Source: Paraburkholderia gardini
GTDB lineage: Bacteria > Pseudomonadota > Gammaproteobacteria > Burkholderiales > Burkholderiaceae
Direction of reading: 5' to 3'
Length of the DNA: 64,000 nt
Assembly: GCF_907164575.1 (NCBI RefSeq)
Contig: NZ_CAJQYY010000032.1
Coordinates: 1 to 64,000 of the forward strand
The position numbers and the translations under genes were made by a program. The stretch's first letter is position 1. Each line of letters starts with the position of its first letter. Under the pieces are notes generated by a model, which was not told the DNA's origin, did no database searches, and was given only the letters and a program-made list of their open reading frames with translations. Positions 59,298-64,000 of the stretch are shown here, piece after piece.

Positions 59298-62200
59298 CTA
59301 GCCGCGCTGTATCAGCGCAATTCGCATGCGATCGCGTGTTTGCGCGTCGAAATCGGCGAGATAGCCGAACGTACCCGCGACGAGCGTCGCCACCGGCACC
59401 CCATCGCGATACAGCAGACGGTTGCCGCTCACCGCAGGCACCTTGTCGCCTGGCAACAACGTACCGGCGAGATTCAGCGGATCGGTGCCCGATACGCAGA
59501 TAAAAGCACCATCGTTCGCATGGCGGCGTATTTCGCGAAGCACGGGAATCGCTTCGGGCAGCGCGAACTGTTCGCCCGCGAGTCCGTTGACGAAACGCCC
59601 GCCGCGCACGAGTCCGCGCGCTTCGAGCTTTTGCAGCGTGCGCAGCAGTTCGCGCCATGGCGGCAGCCAGTCGGCCTCGCGTTCGAGCAGACGCCAGAAC
59701 ACGATGCCATAGCGGCACAGCAGCGTCATCGCGATATGTTCGAGCACCTCGGGATCGGTGGGCGGCGTGCGGCCTGGTGTGACAGCAACCCCTCCAGTGG
59801 GCTGCGTTACGCGCCGCCGCACCAGCGCCCAGCGACCCGCGTCGTCCATGCCGCCGATCAGCGCGCCCGCGCCGCGCGGACGGCGGCTACCGTAGTAGGC
59901 GTTGCGTTTCGCGACCGGTTTGAGCAGCGCGCGCAAACCCGCGAAGCTGTCGGAGTTCGCAAGACCGGCCGCGACCAGTTCGCCGAGCGCGTTTTCCAGT
60001 TCGATCTTGAGGCCATGGACGTCGTTTAACAGCTCGTCGAAGAACATCGCGCCGTGTTCCTTTAGCGCGTCGTACACGTGCTGCGCGCGCGCCGACAATG
60101 TCAGTGGCTTCGACGTATCGACGAGCGCGCTCCAGATGTTCATGTTCCGGCGCGGCAACAACACGACCGGCGTGCTGCGCACCGGCGCGCTCGCTACCTT
60201 CGTGCGTCCGGTCAGGCGCGTCCACACCACCTTGCCGGAACGGCACAGTTCGTCGAGCGCCGTGATCGAATAGTCCTTGAGACGCGCGGGCAGGATGTCT
60301 TCTTCCCACGCGCCGGCAGCGGCCTGGAATCCTTCGAGCTGATCGACCACCGCCGCCAGCGCGTCGCGTCCCTCGCCGCGCGTATCGGGTGTCAGGTGCT
60401 GCCACGCAAACAGAAAGCGCATGAAATCGTGCCGCTCCACCGGCTCGATTTCGCGACGCAGCCGCTTCACCGTATAGCGGTTGATACGCGCGAGCAGATG
60501 CCGTTCGCACCATTCTTCCTCGCTTGCGCCAGGCGTGAAACGGCCGCGCATCACGTAGCCTTCTGCTTCGAGCCGCACCAGCGCCTGGGCCACGCGCGAT
60601 GCGGGCAACGCAAGCGGACCCGCGATCCGCGTGACGGGCAGCGGCCCCGATCCAGTCATGCGTGCGCGCACGACGTCGACGATGGCGTCGTCTTCAGTCC
60701 ACGCTTCGGTATAGCCCCTCGGTGCCTTGAGCGCCGGATGAAGCGGCGCATCGGGATAGATCGCGCGCAGACACGTGAGGCGTTCGGCGGGCCACCATAA
60801 CGCGTCGCCCTGATCCAGCGGCATGCGCGTCGCGCGTCCGCCCGCGGCGAGCGCATCGAGCCAGCCAGGCCAGCCCTCGTTGCGCTGTGCTTCCGCTTCG
60901 CCGATGCAGGCGAGACCCGTCAGCGCTTCATGCATTTCATCCACGTTGCGCGCTTCCGGCCACGCTTCACGACGCACGCTTTCGATCGCCTCGGGGTCGA
61001 GCGCGCCGAGATCGTCGGCGGATGCGGGATCGGTATATCGGCGGTTCAGCACGGCCTGGGTGCGGCGTTCCTCGAGCGGCGCATCGTCGAGAAAGGCGTA
61101 GGGCTTCGCCGTGAGAATTTCGGCGGCGAGCGGCGAGGGGGCCGGCAGATCGCGCGTGACGAGCGTCAACGTGCCCGCTTCGATACGTCGCAACAGCGCG
61201 AGCCAGCCATCGGTATCCATCGCTTCATGCAGACAGTCGTCGATGGTCTGCTCGACGAGCGGATGCGCGGGCACGTCGCGTTCACCGACGATGTTTTCGA
61301 GGCACGCGGCCTGGTCCGGAAACACGGCGGCGAGCAGATCGTCGCTGCGCATGCGCTGGATTTGCGGTGCCGTCTTGCGACCGCCGCTGTAGCGCGGCAA
61401 CGCAAGGGCGGTCGTCGCGTTCCAGCGCCAGCGCACGCCGAAGAGCGGCGCGTCGAGCAGCGCCTGGATCAGCAGGTGTTCAGCGGTATTCGAATGCAGA
61501 TAGCGCCACACATCATCGAGTACGAAACTGTGGCTGCCGGTCAGCGAAAGAATGATCGCGTCCTCGGTGGCGGCGGCCTGCAGTTCGAAATTGAACGTGC
61601 GGCAAAAGCGTTTGCGCAGCGCCAGACCCCACGCGCGATTCAGGCGGCTGCCAAACGGCGCATGAATGACAAGCTGCGTGCCACCCGATTCGTCGAAGAA
61701 GCGCTCCATCACGAGCGTATCCTGCGACGGCAAAACGCGTAACGCCGAGCGCGCCCGCGCGAGATATTCGACGATCTGCCGCGCGGCGGATTCATCGATG
61801 CCGACATGTCCGGTCAGCCAGTCGATCGCGTGGTCGATCCGCGGCGCGAGCGTCGCGGTTTCGGTTTCGGTTTCGGCTTCGGCTTCGGCGAGGACGATGC
61901 CATCGCCATCGCCATCGCTCGCCAACACACTGGTTGCGCGTGCAACGTCCGACGTTTCGGGTGTGGGTGCGAGGAGACGGTCGATCTCGCCGCGCAACCG
62001 CGCGACGCCCATCGACAGTTCGTCGCTACGCCCAGGCGCTTCGCCGAGCCAGAACGGAATGTTCGGCGACTGCCCGTGCGCATCCTCCACGCGCACGCGG
62101 CCGGTTTCGACGCGCAGGATGCGGTACGACGTATTGCCGAGCTGAAACACGTCGCCCGCGAGACTTTCAACCGCGAAGTCTTCGTTCACGGTGCCGATGT

Positions 62201-63803
62201 TGACGCCCTGCGGTTCGAGAATCACCGCGTAATCGGCGTTCTCGGGAATCGTGCCGCCTGACGTGACCGCGACGAGCCTGCTGCCGCGCCGGCCGCGCAG
62301 CATGCCGTTCACCGCGTCGCGATGGAGGTGCGCGCCGCGTGCGCCGTGACGCGTGGTATAGCCTTCGGCGAGCATGCGCAGCACGGCGTCGAACTGCTCG
62401 CGCGCGAGGGTTGCGTACGGCGCCGCGCGACGAAAGAGTTCGAAGAGCGCGTCTTCGCTCCATTCCTCGTTCGCGACTTCCGCGGTGATCTGTTGCGCCA
62501 GCACATCAAGCGGCGCGCGTGGGATGGTGAGCGTATCGAGTTCGCCGCGCCGCACGCAGTCGAGCAATGCCGCGCATTCGATCAGGTCGTCGCGCGAGGT
62601 GGGAAAGAGCCGCCCTTTAGGCATGCCGCCCACCTGGTGCCCCGAGCGGCCCACGCGCTGCAGAAACGGCGCGATGCCGCGCGGCGAACCCATCTGGCAG
62701 ACCAGATCGACGTCGCCGATATCGATGCCGAGTTCGAGCGAAGCCGTCGCGATCAGCACGCGCAGGTCGCCGCGCTTCAGGCGCTGCTCCGCGTCGAACC
62801 GGTGTTCCTTCGCCATGCTGCCGTGATGCGCGGCCACCGCTTCCTTGCCGAGCCGCCCGGTCAGATGCCGCGCCGCGCGCTCCGCCATGCGTCGCGTGTT
62901 GACGAAGACGAGCGTCGTGCGATGCAGCGCGACGAGTTCCGCGAGACGGTCATAGACGCGTTCCCACACTTCGTTCGCCATCACCGCTTCGAGTTGCACC
63001 GGTGGCAGCTCCAGCGCGAGGTCGCGCGCGCGAACGTGACCGACGTCGATGATCGCGCAGTCGGCAGGCGCGGGGTCGTCGATCGCGGCGCCACCGGTCA
63101 GAAAGCGCGCGACCGCCATAACCGGCTTTTGCGTCGCGGAGAGGCCGATGCGCGGCAGACGCCGTCCGCACAACGCATCGAGCCGTTCGAGACTGAGCGA
63201 AAGATGGCTGCCACGCTTTCCGCCGGCAATCGCATGAATTTCGTCGACGATGACCGTGCGCGTCGTCGACAGCATGCGACGGCCTGAACCGGAACCGAGC
63301 AGCACGTAAAGCGATTCGGGCGTGGTGACGAGAATGTGCGGCGCGCGTTTGCGCAGCGCGGTGCGCTCCTGCTGCGTGGTGTCGCCGGTGCGCACGGCGG
63401 TACGGATATCGAGCGGGGGCAGGCCGAGCGCGGCCAGTTCGTTCGCGATGCCTTCGAGCGGCGTTTGCAGATTGATGCGGATATCGTTCGACAGCGCCTT
63501 TAGCGGCGACACATAGACGACGAGCGTTTCATCGGGCAGCTCGCCATTGTTCGCGATGCCTTCCCTGACGAGTTCGTCGATGGCCGACAGAAACGCGGTC
63601 AGCGTCTTGCCGGAACCGGTTGGCGCGGCGACGAGCGTCGAGCGGCCGCCGCGGATCTGCGGCCAGGCGGCCGCCTGGGCGTCGGTGGGCGCGGGGAACG
63701 TCTTGAGAAACCAGCTGGCGAGCGCCGGATGAAATCCTGCCAGCGCATCTGTTGCGAAAGAGCCAGGTGTCATGGAGCCGTAGGTAGGGGCGCGACGTGC
63801 CAT
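59298..63803 (-). CDS. lhr: Large ATP-dependent helicase Lhr
   Basis: 1501-residue superfamily 2 helicase. Motif I APTGSGKT at residues 60-67, motif Ia YVSPLKALSNDI, motif II VIVDEIHAIAGGKRGSHL, motif III GLSATQKP, then the helicase C-terminal domain (LVFVNTRRMAER, VAAHHGSMAKEHR, LIATASLELGIDIGDVDLV, QRVGRSGHQ), DEAD_assoc and Lhr-specific winged-helix parts. Length near E. coli Lhr (1538). It translocates 3' to 5' on DNA and is linked to repair. An acidic low-complexity linker near residues 630-650 is encoded by hexanucleotide repeats. ATG at 63803 or the inner ATG at residue 11 are both possible starts. Confidence 0.95.
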   Translation of the reverse strand: MARRAPTYGSMTPGSFATDALAGFHPALASWFLKTFPAPTDAQAAAWPQIRGGRSTLVAAPTGSGKTLTAFLSAIDELVREGIANNGELPDETLVVYVSPLKALSNDIRINLQTPLEGIANELAALGLPPLDIRTAVRTGDTTQQERTALRKRAPHILVTTPESLYVLLGSGSGRRMLSTTRTVIVDEIHAIAGGKRGSHLSLSLERLDALCGRRLPRIGLSATQKPVMAVARFLTGGAAIDDPAPADCAIIDVGHVRARDLALELPPVQLEAVMANEVWERVYDRLAELVALHRTTLVFVNTRRMAERAARHLTGRLGKEAVAAHHGSMAKEHRFDAEQRLKRGDLRVLIATASLELGIDIGDVDLVCQMGSPRGIAPFLQRVGRSGHQVGGMPKGRLFPTSRDDLIECAALLDCVRRGELDTLTIPRAPLDVLAQQITAEVANEEWSEDALFELFRRAAPYATLAREQFDAVLRMLAEGYTTRHGARGAHLHRDAVNGMLRGRRGSRLVAVTSGGTIPENADYAVILEPQGVNIGTVNEDFAVESLAGDVFQLGNTSYRILRVETGRVRVEDAHGQSPNIPFWLGEAPGRSDELSMGVARLRGEIDRLLAPTPETSDVARATSVLASDGDGDGIVLAEAEAETETETATLAPRIDHAIDWLTGHVGIDESAARQIVEYLARARSALRVLPSQDTLVMERFFDESGGTQLVIHAPFGSRLNRAWGLALRKRFCRTFNFELQAAATEDAIILSLTGSHSFVLDDVWRYLHSNTAEHLLIQALLDAPLFGVRWRWNATTALALPRYSGGRKTAPQIQRMRSDDLLAAVFPDQAACLENIVGERDVPAHPLVEQTIDDCLHEAMDTDGWLALLRRIEAGTLTLVTRDLPAPSPLAAEILTAKPYAFLDDAPLEERRTQAVLNRRYTDPASADDLGALDPEAIESVRREAWPEARNVDEMHEALTGLACIGEAEAQRNEGWPGWLDALAAGGRATRMPLDQGDALWWPAERLTCLRAIYPDAPLHPALKAPRGYTEAWTEDDAIVDVVRARMTGSGPLPVTRIAGPLALPASRVAQALVRLEAEGYVMRGRFTPGASEEEWCERHLLARINRYTVKRLRREIEPVERHDFMRFLFAWQHLTPDTRGEGRDALAAVVDQLEGFQAAAGAWEEDILPARLKDYSITALDELCRSGKVVWTRLTGRTKVASAPVRSTPVVLLPRRNMNIWSALVDTSKPLTLSARAQHVYDALKEHGAMFFDELLNDVHGLKIELENALGELVAAGLANSDSFAGLRALLKPVAKRNAYYGSRRPRGAGALIGGMDDAGRWALVRRRVTQPTGGVAVTPGRTPPTDPEVLEHIAMTLLCRYGIVFWRLLEREADWLPPWRELLRTLQKLEARGLVRGGRFVNGLAGEQFALPEAIPVLREIRRHANDGAFICVSGTDPLNLAGTLLPGDKVPAVSGNRLLYRDGVPVATLVAGTFGYLADFDAQTRDRMRIALIQRG
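61859..61918. repeat. Two hexanucleotide microsatellites inside lhr
   Basis: Five units of TTCGGY at 61859-61888, then three units of CATCGC at 61901-61918. On the coding (minus) strand they give alternating acidic residues (EAEAETETET and DGDGDG). Unit length of six keeps the frame when copy number changes. Confidence 0.8.
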
Positions 63804-64000
63804 TTCCAGAGGGCGGCGGGCACCGTCCGTTTCGGTGGTCGAACGGAAAGTCTGGCAGGTTTTCGCAACCCGTGCCAGCGCCGCGAAAACGGGTGCGGGT
63901 TGGGTATCGGCATCGTGCCCGAGAAAAAGCGGCTTATGCGCTGCCGTCTGGCTTCATCACGCGCGCAGGCAAACGCAACCGCGCAACCACACAACCACGC
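63804..64000. other. Window end upstream of lhr
   Basis: 197 bases, GC-rich. A minus-strand open frame across it has no family resemblance. The lhr promoter should be here; nothing definite seen. Confidence 0.4.

Noticed and set aside
59068..59718. Upstream extension of rpfR to 884 residues
   Set aside because: The extension overlaps the 3' end of lhr, has no family resemblance, and the shorter form has a good ribosome site and begins exactly at the RpfF-interaction domain.
1..64000. tRNA, rRNA, CRISPR array, insertion sequence or integrase
   Set aside because: No clover-leaf with CCA-like end, no regular spaced repeats and no transposase or integrase motifs were recognised by eye in either strand.

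Overview
The window is GC-rich proteobacterial DNA that looks like Burkholderia sensu lato (Paraburkholderia, Caballeronia or the cepacia group). The best markers are a convergent rpfF/rpfR pair (cis-2 fatty-acid signal synthase and its PAS-GGDEF-EAL receptor), a Burkholderia-type 374-residue porin, a DUF4148 protein, a large Lhr helicase and a stand-alone second MreB. No rRNA, tRNA, CRISPR array, transposase or replication origin was seen.

Region 1 (about 1-31.5 kb) is one catabolic island for CoA-activated carboxylic acids. It holds the start of etfB, a porin, an AMP-forming acyl-CoA ligase, two MalT/AlkS-type LuxR regulators each next to a long-chain-type acyl-CoA dehydrogenase (ACAD), and then a compact module: alpha-methylacyl-CoA racemase, SCPx-type thiolase, two MaoC-type hydratase subunits and an SDR dehydrogenase. 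A Crp/Fnr-like regulator follows, then two translationally linked ACAD pairs that resemble the heteromeric ACADs of actinobacterial steroid degradation, a second family III CoA transferase, two crotonases, a nitronate-monooxygenase-like flavoprotein, an organic-anion MFS transporter, a nitroreductase-family flavoprotein and a TetR regulator. Racemase, ACAD, hydratase-2, SDR and SCPx thiolase are the same enzyme set that animal peroxisomes use for 2-methyl-branched acyl-CoAs (pristanate, bile-acid side chains). The inferred task is uptake, CoA activation and beta-oxidation of a methyl-branched, probably isoprenoid or steroid-side-chain-like acid, with electrons passing to ETF. The substrate is not proven; no steroid-ring genes are present.

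Region 2 (31.5-33.1 kb) is a scar at the edge of the island: a truncated DUF1254 gene runs into the 3' end of a porin gene, followed by an intact BON-domain gene.

Region 3 (33.1-64 kb) looks like ordinary secondary-replicon content: glutaminase, AraC regulator, EmrB-type exporter, MreB paralogue, alpha/beta hydrolase, amylo-alpha-1,6-glucosidase, an RpiR-aminotransferase-carboxymuconolactone-decarboxylase-like unit with two matching operator sites, DUF4148, OsmC, a frameshifted PEP-mutase-family gene, a TetR-MFS efflux unit with two matching operator sites, DUF2158, LysE exporter, epoxide hydrolase, a superinfection-immunity-like membrane protein, M20 peptidase, Ldh-family oxidoreductase, rpfF/rpfR and lhr. 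Start codons were chosen by Shine-Dalgarno sequence and family alignment from memory; no database search was possible.
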